Below, in pieces: positions 46,055-56,167 of a stretch of 64,000 nucleotides of DNA. How positions within the stretch are numbered: position 1 is the first letter of the stretch; each line of letters begins with the position of its first letter. The position numbers were made by a program, and so were the translations under genes. The stretch spans positions 49,444,323 to 49,508,322 of the forward strand of contig NC_053398.1 in assembly GCF_905171765.1 (NCBI RefSeq), given 5' to 3'. Origin of the DNA: Bufo bufo. Lineage: Eukaryota; Chordata; Amphibia; Anura; Bufonidae. The notes under the pieces are model-generated. The model was not told the DNA's origin and did not search any database. It saw nothing but the letters and a program-made list of their open reading frames with translations.

Positions 46055-46584
46055 TTAAGTAAGTGTAACAGGCATGGGTTTACACTGCACTATTGTCAGC
46101 CCGATTATCGGGGGTGACTGTTCGTATGTAGACTTATTCCCAATAAATTGCCTGTGTAAAGGTGCCGGAGATCACGTAATATTGCCATGTTACGGTGGTT
46201 GCAGTTACACACTATAGGAGAAAGTGCCGAGCTATGCGCGCTCCCACATTCCTGGCCACCAGAGAAGCCAGGGCATTTTTCCTATAGTGTACAAGCGCAG
46301 CCACCGCTACTGGATTACAGGGTGGACGTAATGATAGTAATAACAATACATTAGTAAGTGCCTTGTATTAACTTTCTCTACATGGTGACTGCCATTTGCT
46401 GAAGTGAAACAACCCCTTTAGGTATGATAGGATCGATCTAGAAGATATGTTCTGTATGAAGATTTAATGATGCAATTATTGTTATGACTCAAAACGCTAT
46501 AATTGGAATATAATGTGGCATTCATATCATTTTACAGAAGTGTCCCCCGTGCACATTTTGTATTCTTTTTCTCTTTTTGTGCAG

Positions 46585-46666
46585 ATGGATAGAAGTGGAA
46601 CATCCCCTCCATCAGCGATAAACGAATATCTTTTGCGAAGCAGCGTGTCCTCTTCCGGAGCACGGT
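46585..46666 (+). CDS. FRMD8: FRMD8 exon 2 (start codon exon)
   Basis: The acceptor TTTTTGTGCAG ends at 46584 and the ATG follows at once. The exon encodes 27 residues ending RSSVSSSGAR plus one base, then donor GTATGT at 46667. The tail matches vertebrate FRMD8, whose N-terminus ends in RSSVSSxGAR before the FERM domain. The leftover T joins CT of the next exon to give Ser, keeping length and phase with the family. An alternative GT two bases upstream would break the frame. FRMD8 is a cytoplasmic FERM protein that binds iRhom1/2, stabilises the iRhom-ADAM17 sheddase complex at the cell surface, and has also been linked to LRP6/Wnt signalling. Confidence 0.88.
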
Positions 46667-46767
46667 GTATGTTTATATCTTCTGCAATCATTTTAATTTA
46701 TTACTTTCGAAATTGTACGCTTCTTAATGTCTGCGGGTCGCTCTGTAGACATTATGGGGGCTGTATA

Positions 46768-47950
46768 TGCAGTGGTCTTCTTTCTTCATTTCGTGTTGTC
46801 ATTTTGATAAAAAAAAAGCTCTTTTTCTGTTATGCAAATTAACCTCCAAGGTGCCTAGAGCGGCGGTTTTTTGTTGTTGTGTTTTTTTTCCATTTCTGGA
46901 GCCAGCCTGCCTTAATTTGAAGCCCAAGCATGAGAAATATCCTCCCACAGCCGAGGCAAACGACACCGCTCCCTCCGCTACATCATCTTTAACTTTCCAG
47001 ATACGCCCCGTTATTCTTCATGTCGGCCGCCGGAAATCTGGCGCAGGCGCAGTGCCACTGACTGCCTGCACGATCATAAAGCTCCTGAGGGCAACAGCCT
47101 CAAAAGTGTCACTGGGCATGCGCCGAGCCCAGTGACATAATCTGAGCACTGTTACCTCAGGAGCTTTATGATCGTGCAGGCAGTCAGCGGCACTGCCCCT
47201 GCGCCAGATTTCCGGCGGCCGGCATGAAGAATAACGGGGCGTATCCGGAAGGTTAAAGGGGTTCTGCACTTTGTTTTAACTGATGTTCTATCCTATGGCT
47301 AGATCATCAGCTTCTGATCGGTGGGGGTCCGACACCCGGGACCCCCGCCGATCAGCTAATTGAGAAGGCAGCGGCGCTCCAGCACAGCCCCGGCCTTCTC
47401 ACTGTTTACCGCCGGCCCAGTGACGTCACGACTAGTATCAACTAGCGTGGGCATGGCTAAGCTCTGTTCAAGTGAAGTTGATACTAGTCGTGACGTCACT
47501 GGGCCGGCAGTAAACAGTGAAAAGGCAGCGGCGCTGCTGGAGCGCCGCTGTCTTCTTAAATAGCTGATCGGCGGGGGTACCGGGCGTCGGACCCCCGCCG
47601 ATCAGATGCTGATGATCTAGCCATAGGATAGAACATCAGTTAAAACAAAGTGCAGAACCCCTTTAAAGATGACGTAGCGGAGGGGGCGGTGCGGTTTGCC
47701 TCTGCTGTGGGAGGATATTTCTGGATCAGGAGGCGGACTGGGCACTGCAGGGGGAGTTACTGGGCTCCAGAGATGGAAAAAAACACCCCTCTGGGCACCT
47801 TGGAGGTTCATTTGCATAACAGAAAAAGAGCTTTTTTATCAAAATTACAACACGAAATGAAAAAAGAAGACCACTGCAGGAAATAAGGTAGTTTGTTGAA
47901 CATGGCAATGGTGACAGCTTAAAATGATAAAACCAGGTGACAGATTCCCT
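46768..47950. repeat. Inverted-repeat element split by two nested MITEs
   Basis: Arms at about 46768-47000 and 47670-47900 share inverted blocks such as GCTCTTTTTCTGTTATGCAA. The right end TCCCT abuts TTAA (47951-47954); the left end is incomplete. Between the arms lie a palindrome (about 47025-47225, GGCCGCCGGAAATCTGGCGC) and a complete TTAA MITE (47257-47662). Confidence 0.7.
47257..47662. mobile_element. TTAA MITE (GATCAGCT family), complete
   Basis: TTAA at 47253-47256 and 47663-47666. Ends AGGGGTTCTGCACTTTG and inverse. The arms include GATCTAGCCATAGGATAGAA-type and CGGACCCCCGCCGATCAG inverted blocks, with an inner GTGACGTCACGACTAGTATC pair. Non-coding. Confidence 0.85.
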
Positions 47951-48084
47951 TTAACATTATGTCACTGTGGGCAAACTGTCAATGCGGTAAATAAAATTGA
48001 GGGTTTGTTTCATCACTGTGGATCAGGCTCTGGGAAATTGCTAATCTTAATGGGTAAAGGTCTATTGGCTGATCATTTCCCTTA

Positions 48085-48701
48085 GGCCGAATGCACACAG
48101 CCGTGTTCCGCGGCCGTGAGTGGTCCGTGGTATGCCGGCCTGGATTCCTGCTTACAGCAGGAGCGCACGGAGTCATTGGTTGCTATGACGCCGTGCGCTT
48201 CATGCCGGCGCTGCACTACAGTAATACATTCGTATAGATCAGTGATGTCGAACCTTTTAGAGACCGAGTGCCCAAACTGCAACCCAAAACCCACTTATTT
48301 ATCGTAAGGTGCCAACACGGCAATTTAACCTGAATACTATAGTTCAATATAGTATATATTCTATGTACTTTATCATTTAGCTATTAAAGCCTGCCTGCAT
48401 TCAGTGCACTGCCTGTGCTGTTCATAGTGCGCCCTGCGCTGATGAATGGCAGGAAAAGTCTAAGGCATATTGGTACACCATAGACTTTTTTTCACAGTGC
48501 GGGTGCCCACAGAGAGGGCTCTGAGTGCCGCCTCTGGCACCCGTGCCATAGGTTCGCCATCACTGGTATAGATCATACCAGTGTATTACTGTAGTGCAGC
48601 GGCGGCATGAAGCGCACGGCATCATAGCAATCAATGACGCCGTGCGCTCCTGCTGTCAGCAGGAATCCAGGCCGGCATAACACGGCCATGTGCATTCAGC
48701 C
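48085..48701. mobile_element. Harbinger-like MITE with TTA duplication, carrying a hAT MITE
   Basis: TTA at 48082-48084 and 48702-48704. Ends GGCCGAATGCACACAGCCG and CACGGCCATGTGCATTCAGCC. Arms with GCCGTGCGCT blocks are inverse. It is interrupted by a hAT MITE at 48240-48565. Confidence 0.8.
48240..48565. mobile_element. Non-autonomous hAT element, 326 bp, 8-bp duplication
   Basis: Starts CAGTGATGTCGAACC and ends GGTTCGCCATCACTG. GTATAGAT is duplicated at 48232-48239 and 48566-48573. The duplication length and CAGTG terminus fit hAT. Confidence 0.85.
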
Positions 48702-48704
48702 TTA

Positions 48705-49350
48705 GAGCAACAAAAACATATATAGCTTCAACTAATACATTATATCTCATTAATCCCTTTGGCCAGTCTGCAGGACAGAGGCGCTTCCTCGGTCTCCTTT
48801 CGACCTCAAGCCAACGCTGCTCTCCCACTGCATCTCATGACTGAATGCGATAGTATCGCTCAGCCTGCTGAGCGGCACTTCCTGGAGGTGGATGGCGGTG
48901 TAGTCAGAATAGGGATTGGGGTCAGGTTCCGGACAGGATCGCCTTCTCAGGGCAAGTACCCTGTGGCCAGGCACATTAGGGCATACATGGTTACCTCTGT
49001 AGGGTAGGCTAGGTTTTAAGACCACCACTCATTTTTATACTGAGACCAACGGGACCATAGGTCACACTTCATTTTTTCCAGAAAAGTTAAAATACTCATT
49101 TTACCATTTTTGCGGATTATTTTTAGGCAAGGAGGAGTACAAAAGATGCAGTAATTCGAATACATAATACATAGGTCTACACTTATCTGCGTTGGAGGCT
49201 GCCTCTGTTGCAGATTCTGTCAAAAAGACCAGACAAAAGAGCCTCATGTGCAGGACTTTTTTGTCTGTTAAAATGACAGGCTCCTGAATGGAAACTGAAC
49301 GGATCCCATCAAAGTCGGTGGAGTCTTTTCAGCTTCTTCCCTGTCAGTTA
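48705..49350. other. Non-coding, nothing recognised
   Basis: A short open stretch (48760-49007) has no motif and no support as an exon. Confidence 0.35.
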
Positions 49351-49351
49351 G

Positions 49352-49557
49352 GCTGGGTTCATATCACGTTTTTGTCATACATTTAATGTACACACAAAAC
49401 ATGTATATGTGTTAACAGACGCCATACTGTGGCATCCATCACCATAGAGTTCCATTGTAAGAAGGACATTTTTATTTTTGCTGCATTTTGCAGGATGGAA
49501 AAACATGGTACACATTGCTTTACCATCCTGCACAGTCCTGCTAAAAAACAAAAACGT

Positions 49558-49614
<57 letters not shown>

Positions 49615-49790
49615 AAAGAAGGACACCGCAGCACATCCGTTTGGTGAAAAAAAGTGGGACCCTTTATTCACCTGTGCGACGTTTCGGTCCGCTTACTGGA
49701 CCTCCAGTATGGCATCTATCTGAGGCGTCCGTTAATGTATACGTTTTTTGCGTAAGTTAAACGTATGACAAACCCACACTAACTTGCCTG
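49352..49790. mobile_element. MITE (GGCTGGGTTC...) interrupted by a Penelope tail
   Basis: The left end GGCTGGGTTCATATCACG and the right part ACGTATGACAAACCCAC are inverse relics. The centre is split by a TA microsatellite (49567-49611) followed by a short Penelope-like tail (49612-49730). Confidence 0.5.
49612..49730 (-). mobile_element. Penelope 3'-tail relic with hammerhead-like motif
   Basis: It starts right after the TA microsatellite. On the minus strand, CTGGAGGTCC, a GGTCC/GGACC stem, then GAAACGTC recall the hammerhead core of Penelope-like elements, with a degraded CUGANGA box. The same layout (AT repeat, GAATAAAG, CGACGTTTCGGTCCG) is common in amphibian repeats. Confidence 0.4.
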
Positions 49791-50332
49791 ATCCAGCACT
49801 TACAGAGCAGAACAACAGAAATAAATAGTGGTGACGTGAATGTGGCCTAGGAGGTTGGTATTTACGTAGGGAACCATTACTACTCTAAATAACAGCAGGT
49901 TATTATAGTGAAGTGATAAAGTACAGTCCAATATAGTAGATCTTCCCTGTACTTTACCACTTGGCTATAATATCCTGCATTCACTACACACTGCACTACA
50001 TACATCACAAACATTACACACATAGATACATTACATGCTGCTGCTGTCGCCTTGATCTGCAGGTACATCTTGATGTCCGGGCCATATTTGCCAGGGTCCT
50101 TGGGCAGCGTGCCCGGCACTCCTTACTCTAGCAACCCCGGGAGCTAGCCCCTTCCAGCTTTCGCCAGATTCCCCTGCTGCAGGACATGATCCCGTTCCGG
50201 CAGCCTGCCCAAACTAACCAATAAAAAAGCTCCTTGCTGCAAGGAGCTTTGTTATTGGTTATTGCAGCCACAGGCAGCATTGCTGAGCTGCCCATGCCAT
50301 TAACAGCACTCACTGCGCTTATGAAAGACTAA
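49791..50332. other. Non-coding with short inverted repeats
   Basis: AAGCTCCTTG / CAAGGAGCTT lies at about 50228-50248, and TAGTGAAGTGATAAAGTACAG at 49896 is followed by a partial inverse near 49951. No gene. Confidence 0.45.
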
Positions 50333-51053
50333 GGCCCCTTTCACATGGGCGAGTATTCCGCGCGGATGCGATGCGTTAGGTGAACGCATTGCACCCGCAC
50401 TGAATACCGACCCATTCATTTCTATGGGGCTGTTCACATGAGCGGTGATTTTCACGCATCACTTGTGCATTGCGTGAAAATCGCAGCATGCTCTATATTC
50501 TGCGTTTTTCACACAACGCAGGCCCCATAGAAGTTAATGGGGTTGCGTGAAAATCGCAAGGAAGTGCGGATGCGGTGCGATTTTCACGCACGGTTGCTAG
50601 GAGACGATCGGGATGGAGACCCGATCATTATTATTTTCCCTTATAACATGGTTATAAGGGAAAATAATAGCATTCTGAATACAGAATGCATAGTAAACTA
50701 GCGCTGGAGGGGTTAAAAATAATAATTTAACTCGCCGGGCTGTGCAAGCAAGTGGATTAAGGTGAGTTACTTTTTTTTTTTTTTTTAACCCCTCCAGCGC
50801 TATTTTACTATGCATTCTGTTTTCAGAATGTAATATTTTACCTTATAACCATGTTATAAGGGAAAATAATACAATCTACAGAACACCGATCCCAAGCCCG
50901 AACTTCTGTGAAGAAGTTTGGGTAGCAAGCATGCGCGATTTTTCTCACGCGAGTGCAAAACGCATTACAATGTTTTGCACTCGTGCGGAAAAATCGCGGG
51001 TGTTCCCGTAATGCACCCGCACATTTTCCCGCAACGCCCGTGTGAAAGAGGCC
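50333..51053. mobile_element. MITE with TAA duplication
   Basis: TAA at 50330-50332 and 51054-51056. Ends GGCCCCTTTCACATGGGCG and CGCCCGTGTGAAAGAGGCC. The centre holds repeated inverted TTATAACATGGTTATAA and CATTCTGAATACAGAATG palindromes. Confidence 0.8.
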
Positions 51054-51056
51054 TAA

Positions 51057-51540
51057 GGCTGGTTTCACACGGGCGTTGCGGATTGGGGCCGGATGCGTTC
51101 AGAGTGCGTTCTGTGAAACTCGCACTATTTTGCAAGCAAGTTCAGTCAGTTTTGTCTGCGGTTGCGTTTAGTTGTTCAGTTTTTTCCGCGCGCGTGCAAT
51201 GCGTTTTGATGCGTTTTTCACGCACGTGATAAAAAACTGAATGTTTACAAACAACATCTCTTAGCGACCATCAGTGAAAAACGCATCGCACCCGCACTTG
51301 CTTGCGGATGCAATGCGTTTTTCACGCAGCCCCATTCACTTCTATGGGGGCTGCGTGAAAAACGCATAATATAGAACATGCTGCGATTTTCAAGCAACGC
51401 AGAACTGATGCGTGAAAAACAACACTCATGTACACAGACCCATTGAAATGAATGGGTCAGGATTCAGTGCGGGTGCTGTGCTATGCGTTCACGTCACGCA
51501 TTGCACCCGTGCAGAAAACTCGCTCGTGTGAAAGGGACCC
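51057..51540. mobile_element. Adjacent MITE of the same family
   Basis: It starts GGCTGGTTTCACACGGGCG directly after the TAA shared with the previous element and ends CGTGTGAAAGGGACCC. The centre is palindromic around CCCCATTCACTTCTATGGGGG. Confidence 0.7.
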
Positions 51541-51576
51541 AAGTCTAAAAAGTCTAAGGCGTATTGGTACGCCTTA

Positions 51577-51990
51577 GGCCTCTTTCACCCTCGGATTGGC
51601 TTGGGAACGCACCGTTCAGTGAAACTCGCACCGTTTTGCAAGCACGCCCAGTCAGTTTTGTCTGTGATTTATGTTCAGTTGTTCATTTTTTATTTTCCGC
51701 ACGGCTGCAATCCTTTTTGATGCGTTTTTACAAACCTCTCCTAGCAACCATCAGTGAAAAACGGATTACATCCGGATGCAATGCGTTTTTCAATGAAGCC
51801 CCATTCACTTCTATGAGGAGCCTTAATATAGAACATGCTGCAGTTCTCACGCAACGCAGAACTAATGCGTGAATAAAAACGCTCATGTACACAGACCCAT
51901 TGAAATGAATGGGTCACGATTCAGTGCGGGTGCTATGCGTTCACGTCACGCATCACACCCGCGCAAAAAACTTGCTCATGTGAAAGGGGA
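51577..51990. mobile_element. Third, more decayed MITE of the same family
   Basis: Starts GGCCTCTTTCACCCTCGG after TTA and ends near GTGAAAGGGGAC. It shares internal blocks with 51057-51540. Confidence 0.6.
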
Positions 51991-52216
51991 CTTTTTCCAG
52001 GGAGTAAAATGGCCTGAAGAAGAGTCTACGACCTGTGCCTGTGACACTCCACCATTACCACAGAAGGCAGTTGGCCAGGTTGGTTATATTCTCTATGACA
52101 TGATTGGTGGGTGCCACCTTGTCCCTTTGTGCGATAATATGTCTCTGATTTATCCGTAGGGGGTTGAAACTTTTGAGGATAGCTGACATTGTTTTAATAT
52201 AAGGATTTTCACTTTC

Positions 52217-52330
52217 TTTTTCCATAGCATCATCACGACGGCATACAAGGAGATTGACCCCTGACCTCTGTAGGGGCAGGAACAGAGAAAGGTTAAATAC
52301 CCTCCTCCCACCACCAACACCAGTGTTTCC
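52217..52330. repeat. DIRS left inverted terminal repeat
   Basis: Starts TTTTTCCATAGCATCATCAC. From ATCATCACGACGGC to CACCAGTGTTTCC it is the inverse of 57404-57505. Its outer end differs from the right end, as usual for DIRS; both variants are joined in the internal complementary region. Confidence 0.9.
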
Positions 52331-52613
52331 TGTCCCTACAGAGGACAGGGCAGAGAAAGGTCTCCCTGTATGCAGGGAGATGAAGCTAAGGAAATGGAAC
52401 CTGTTTATTTTTTATTTTTCCGTTACCTTTGGGAAAACGCCGGCATCCAGCATGGCGTCCCCCTGCCCTCCCGCGGTCCAAGACTAACGCTGGGCAGGGG
52501 GTTCAGGGCCTATCTCGTCCTGGTTATTCCGGGGCCTGTTCCCTGGCGCAGACTCCCTCCTAGCCTACTTGGGCGATAGCTGGGTGCGCGCCGGCGCATG
52601 GAGCGCATGTTTA

Positions 52614-52675
52614 TGACGTCACGGCCGGCGACCCGGAAGTGACGTCGCGGCGGCAGCGTGGAGCCCAGTTTAAAA
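52614..52675 (+). promoter_or_regulatory. Candidate internal promoter of the DIRS element
   Basis: A perfect CRE palindrome TGACGTCA (52614-52621) and a second TGACGTCG (52640-52647) preceded by CCGGAAG, an ETS-type site, in CpG-rich sequence. TTTAAAA follows at 52669-52675. It lies about 90 bp before the gag ATG. It could respond to CREB/ATF and ETS factors; this is inferred from motifs only. Confidence 0.45.
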
Positions 52676-52764
52676 CCGAGGCATAAACGCTGGTTACCGC
52701 CCGTGTCAAAACGCTCCCAGGATCGGTCCCCACTGGTGCGGAACCCTTGCCTGCAGAGAGGACG

Positions 52765-54291
52765 ATGTCGGCATCTGAGCGATCCCCCAGAGCTGAGCCA
52801 CCGGCGCTGCTACCAACTGTGAGTCCCCTTCGGGGGTATTGTTTGTGCAGGTCAGGGAGTCTGTTGATCCCCCTCTCCTGCTGTAATAGGTGGAAGGGGG
52901 AAAAAAGAGAGAGAGGAAGTTATTTCCAGGGGCAGCTAGCTCGCTTCTGCTGACCCCCTCTTGCTCTCTCTCTCTCCCTCTAGTGGTCATACCCTGATGC
53001 CCTGCCTTCTCCTCTCTTTTAGGCTAAAGTCAAAAAAAAAAAAAAAACACTCAAATGTATCTCCTGCAATAGCAGACTTCCTGACTACTACCCTAAAAAG
53101 TTGTGCAAGTCTTGTATTTCTAATATTGTACGGGATGAAGCACCCTCCTTAAAAGAGGAATTGAAAACTATGATTCAGGAAGAGATCCGTTCATCCCTGG
53201 CCCACCTGTCCACTAATCCCCCCGACTTGCCGCAACCTAAGAGGAAGCGGGCTAGGTCTCCGTCCCCTCCGGACCTAGAAGTTATGGCGGATGAAAGTGC
53301 CCACTCCGTTAAGTCATGGGAAGAGGGGGAGAGAGTCTCTGATACAGACTCAGTGGATGACAGTCGTAGATATTACTTTTCTACAGAAGAAATGTCCGAC
53401 CTATTAAAGGCAGTAAGGTCGACCATGGGCGTGGAGGAAGTGCAACGTACCCATTCAGTACAAGAAGAAATGTTTGGGGGCCTAAGAGTCAAGAAAACTC
53501 GTGTGTTCCCCATTAACGAGAGTATTAGGGATATGGTCCTTGATGAGTGGGCAGATCCAGAAAGACGTCTGGGAGTCCCGGCTGCGTTCAAAAATAGGTT
53601 GCTTTTTGATCCAGAGGAATCTAAAATTTTCAATGAAATTCCCAAGATCGATGTACAGGTGGCCAAAGTGAACAAGAAAACATCTCTCCCATTTGAAGAT
53701 ACCTCCCAACTTAAAGATTCAATGGATCGTAAAGCGGACAGTCTTCTCAGGAAATCCTGGGAGGCGTCCATGTTCAATATTAAAACCAATATTGCGGCTA
53801 CCTCAGTCGCCCGATCCATGTATCTTTGGTTGGGAGAATTGGAAACTCATATTAAGGATAGAACATCTAGGGAACAAATTCTTAGTTCTCTCCCTCTTTT
53901 AAAATCCGCCACGGCCTTCCTGGCGGATGCCTCTGCCGAATCAGTCCGATTCTCCGCCAGAGACGCGGCACTTTCCAATGCAGCCAGAAGAGCCCTCTGG
54001 ATGAAGTGCTGGTCGGGGGACAAGACGTCTAAATTGAAGCTCTGTTCCATACCCTTTTCTGGAGAATATGTGTTTGGCCCGGTGCTAGATAAGATTCTAG
54101 AGAAGGCCGCGGACAGAAAGAAGGGGTTTCCGGAAGATCGCCCCTCCAGACGCCGGTATCCTTTTCGCCCCTCCTCGGGTCAAGAAAAAAACTACAGGGG
54201 GAAAGGGAAATCAGGACGTTGGAGCTATCCAAAAGGAGGAAGAGGAAGAGGCCAATCCTTCTCCCACCCAAAATCCTCCGATAAGCAATGA
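52765..54291 (+). CDS. DIRS ORF1 (gag-like), with a spliced 204-bp intron
   Basis: The second exon (53023-54291) is a 423-codon open stretch including the stop. It has no ATG near its start, but a lysine run and two CxxC pairs (CISC and CKSC), a likely zinc-binding module. Upstream, an 18-codon exon begins at ATG 52765 and ends at 52818 before GTGAGT. A pyrimidine-rich CCTCTCTTTTAG acceptor ends at 53022, and the joined frame is phase 0. The protein would be about 440 residues: zinc-binding N-terminus, acidic/serine-rich middle, helical core (about residues 170-330), and a basic Arg/Gly-rich C-terminus, as in nucleocapsid-like proteins. It is likely the RNA-binding structural protein. The intron is inferred, not shown. 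Confidence 0.75.
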
Positions 54292-54298
54292 CATCGGG

Positions 54299-56167
54299 GT
54301 GGGGGGAAGACTCTCAAGATTCCTGGGGTCATGGGAATCCATCTCCCAGAACCCCTGGATTTCCAAGGTAGTCGGGGCAGGCTACCAAATAGAGTGGTCT
54401 TCAAGACCCCCAAACAAATTTTCACTGACACGGTTCCAAATGAACCTTTGGCAAGGAGTCCAGAAACTTCACTTAATGAATGTAATCTCACCGGTCCCGC
54501 CTCCAGAAAGAGGCAGGGGTTTCTATTCTACCCTATTTCTAATCAGGAAGAAAGAAGGCACTTTTCGGACTATCATAAACCTGAAACCACTAAACAGATT
54601 CATCCGTTATCAAAAATTCAGGATGGAGACCCTAGCATCTACAATCCCTCTGCTAAGCAAAGACGTCTTCATGTGCACAATAGACCTACAAGACGCTTAT
54701 TACCACATTCCCATTCACACCGACTCACAGAAGTTTCTCCGGTTTGCAATCCAGGATATATCAGGGAACGTCCATCACTACCAGTTCAGGGCCCTTCCCT
54801 TCGGGATTTCATCTGCGCCAAGAATATTTACCAAAGTAGTGGTAGAGATGGTCGCCTTTGCCCGAAGACAGGGACTTATGATAATCCCTTATTTGGACGA
54901 TTTCCTTCTAGTCAGCGAAAGTCTCAGCCAAATCAGTTCGAACCTGAAGCTTTTTCTCTCCATCCTAGACGATCTGGGGTGGATCGTGAACAAAGGAAAG
55001 TCCGTCCTCACCCCCTCAAGGGAAGTTTGTTTCTTAGGGATGATCCTAGACTCCCGAAGGCAAGCGGTATTCCTACCTCGAGACAAAATATCAGTTCTCC
55101 AACAAAAGATCAGGTCCTTTCAAAAAAGAAGATCCTGCTCTATCAGAGAGGCGATGAGTCTGCTGGGCCTGCTAACATCCTGTATTCAGGCAGTTCCCTG
55201 GTGTCAAATACACTTCAGACCCCTACAGTCCTGGATCCTGAGTGTCTGGAACAGGTGCCAATCCTCTCTAGATCATCAAGTAAGTCCACCAACTCAGATT
55301 CTGCAGTCCCTAAATTGGTGGAAAGACCACGGAAACTTATCACGGGGAAATCCGTGGCAGAAGACTCCCCAGGTCCAGGTAATAACAGACGCAAGTCTGT
55401 CCGGCTGGGGTGCAAAGGTGGGGGATCGTATGTTCCAGGGCACTTGGCCAGATTCGATCAGATCCCAGTCATCGAACTTCAGGGAACTGAGAGCAGTCTG
55501 GGAGGTGTTAAAGGTAGCAGAGGAGATGTTGTGTCATCATCACATAAAAGTGCTGTCGGACAACACTACGGCCATTGCCTACCTTTCCCATCAAGGGGGA
55601 ACGCGGTCCGTAACCCTACAAGCACTGTCAACAAAAATCTTTGCTTGGGCAGAACAGAATGTGGCCTCGATATCGGCAGTTCATCTGAAGGGAATACTAA
55701 ATCAGGAAGCGGATTTTCTCAGTCGCCACAGAATCGACCATACAGAATGGTCTCTAAGTCCAGAAATATTCGGGCTAGTAGTAAGGAAATGGGGGATGCC
55801 CGACGTGGATCTATTTGCCACCAGGGCAAACTCAAAGGTGGAAACATTCTGTTCCCTAAACCCCAGGGACAGACCTCATGCCTTAGACGCCTTCGCCATT
55901 CGTTGGCATTGGAATCTGTGCTATGCCTTCCCTCCACTTCCTCTAATTCCGAAGGTGGTACAAAAAATTCTTCAAGACAAGGCCACGGTGATTGTGATCG
56001 CTCCCCTATGGCCAAAGAGAAGCTGGTTCTCATCCCTCCAAAAATTTTCCCTACAAGATCCATGGCTCCTTCCTGTGCGGGGGGATCTACTCCAGCAGGG
56101 TCCAGTTCTACACCCAAACCCGCAGTTTCTGAAATTGGCGGCTTGGATCCTGAGTCCCAAACCCTGA
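54299..56167 (+). CDS. DIRS ORF2: reverse transcriptase, RNase H, methylase-like domain
   Basis: A 622-codon frame in +1 relative to ORF1, starting 7 bp after the ORF1 stop; the true start is unclear, with no ATG at the edge. RT motifs: CTIDLQDAYYHIPI near 125, ALPFGISSAPRIF near 168, and the catalytic YLDDFLLVSE near 198. RNase H has ITDASLSGWGAK near 363 and LSDNTTAIAYL near 415. The C-terminal third carries DVDLFATRANSKVE and YAFPPLPLI, features of the Dam-like methyltransferase domain typical of DIRS elements. All catalytic residues that I can recognise are present. Confidence 0.9.
   Translation: MGGRLSRFLGSWESISQNPWISKVVGAGYQIEWSSRPPNKFSLTRFQMNLWQGVQKLHLMNVISPVPPPERGRGFYSTLFLIRKKEGTFRTIINLKPLNRFIRYQKFRMETLASTIPLLSKDVFMCTIDLQDAYYHIPIHTDSQKFLRFAIQDISGNVHHYQFRALPFGISSAPRIFTKVVVEMVAFARRQGLMIIPYLDDFLLVSESLSQISSNLKLFLSILDDLGWIVNKGKSVLTPSREVCFLGMILDSRRQAVFLPRDKISVLQQKIRSFQKRRSCSIREAMSLLGLLTSCIQAVPWCQIHFRPLQSWILSVWNRCQSSLDHQVSPPTQILQSLNWWKDHGNLSRGNPWQKTPQVQVITDASLSGWGAKVGDRMFQGTWPDSIRSQSSNFRELRAVWEVLKVAEEMLCHHHIKVLSDNTTAIAYLSHQGGTRSVTLQALSTKIFAWAEQNVASISAVHLKGILNQEADFLSRHRIDHTEWSLSPEIFGLVVRKWGMPDVDLFATRANSKVETFCSLNPRDRPHALDAFAIRWHWNLCYAFPPLPLIPKVVQKILQDKATVIVIAPLWPKRSWFSSLQKFSLQDPWLLPVRGDLLQQGPVLHPNPQFLKLAAWILSPKP

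Larger units (their letters stand above)
40808..46584 (+). other. FRMD8: FRMD8 intron 1
   Basis: Inferred from the GTGAGC donor and the polypyrimidine-GTGCAG acceptor at 46584. It is filled with nested MITEs (41080-46430) and contains no further coding signal. Confidence 0.55.

Noticed and set aside
46659..46670. Alternative donor GTGTAT for FRMD8 exon 2
   Set aside because: It would leave phase 2 and break the frame of exon 3; GTATGT two bases on keeps phase and family length.
48759..49007. 82-codon frame
   Set aside because: No motif; both strands open in places; no splice or promoter context.
51999..52160. Open stretch left of the DIRS as a possible exon
   Set aside because: No known motif, no splice signals in agreement and no match to FRMD8, whose protein is continuous without it.
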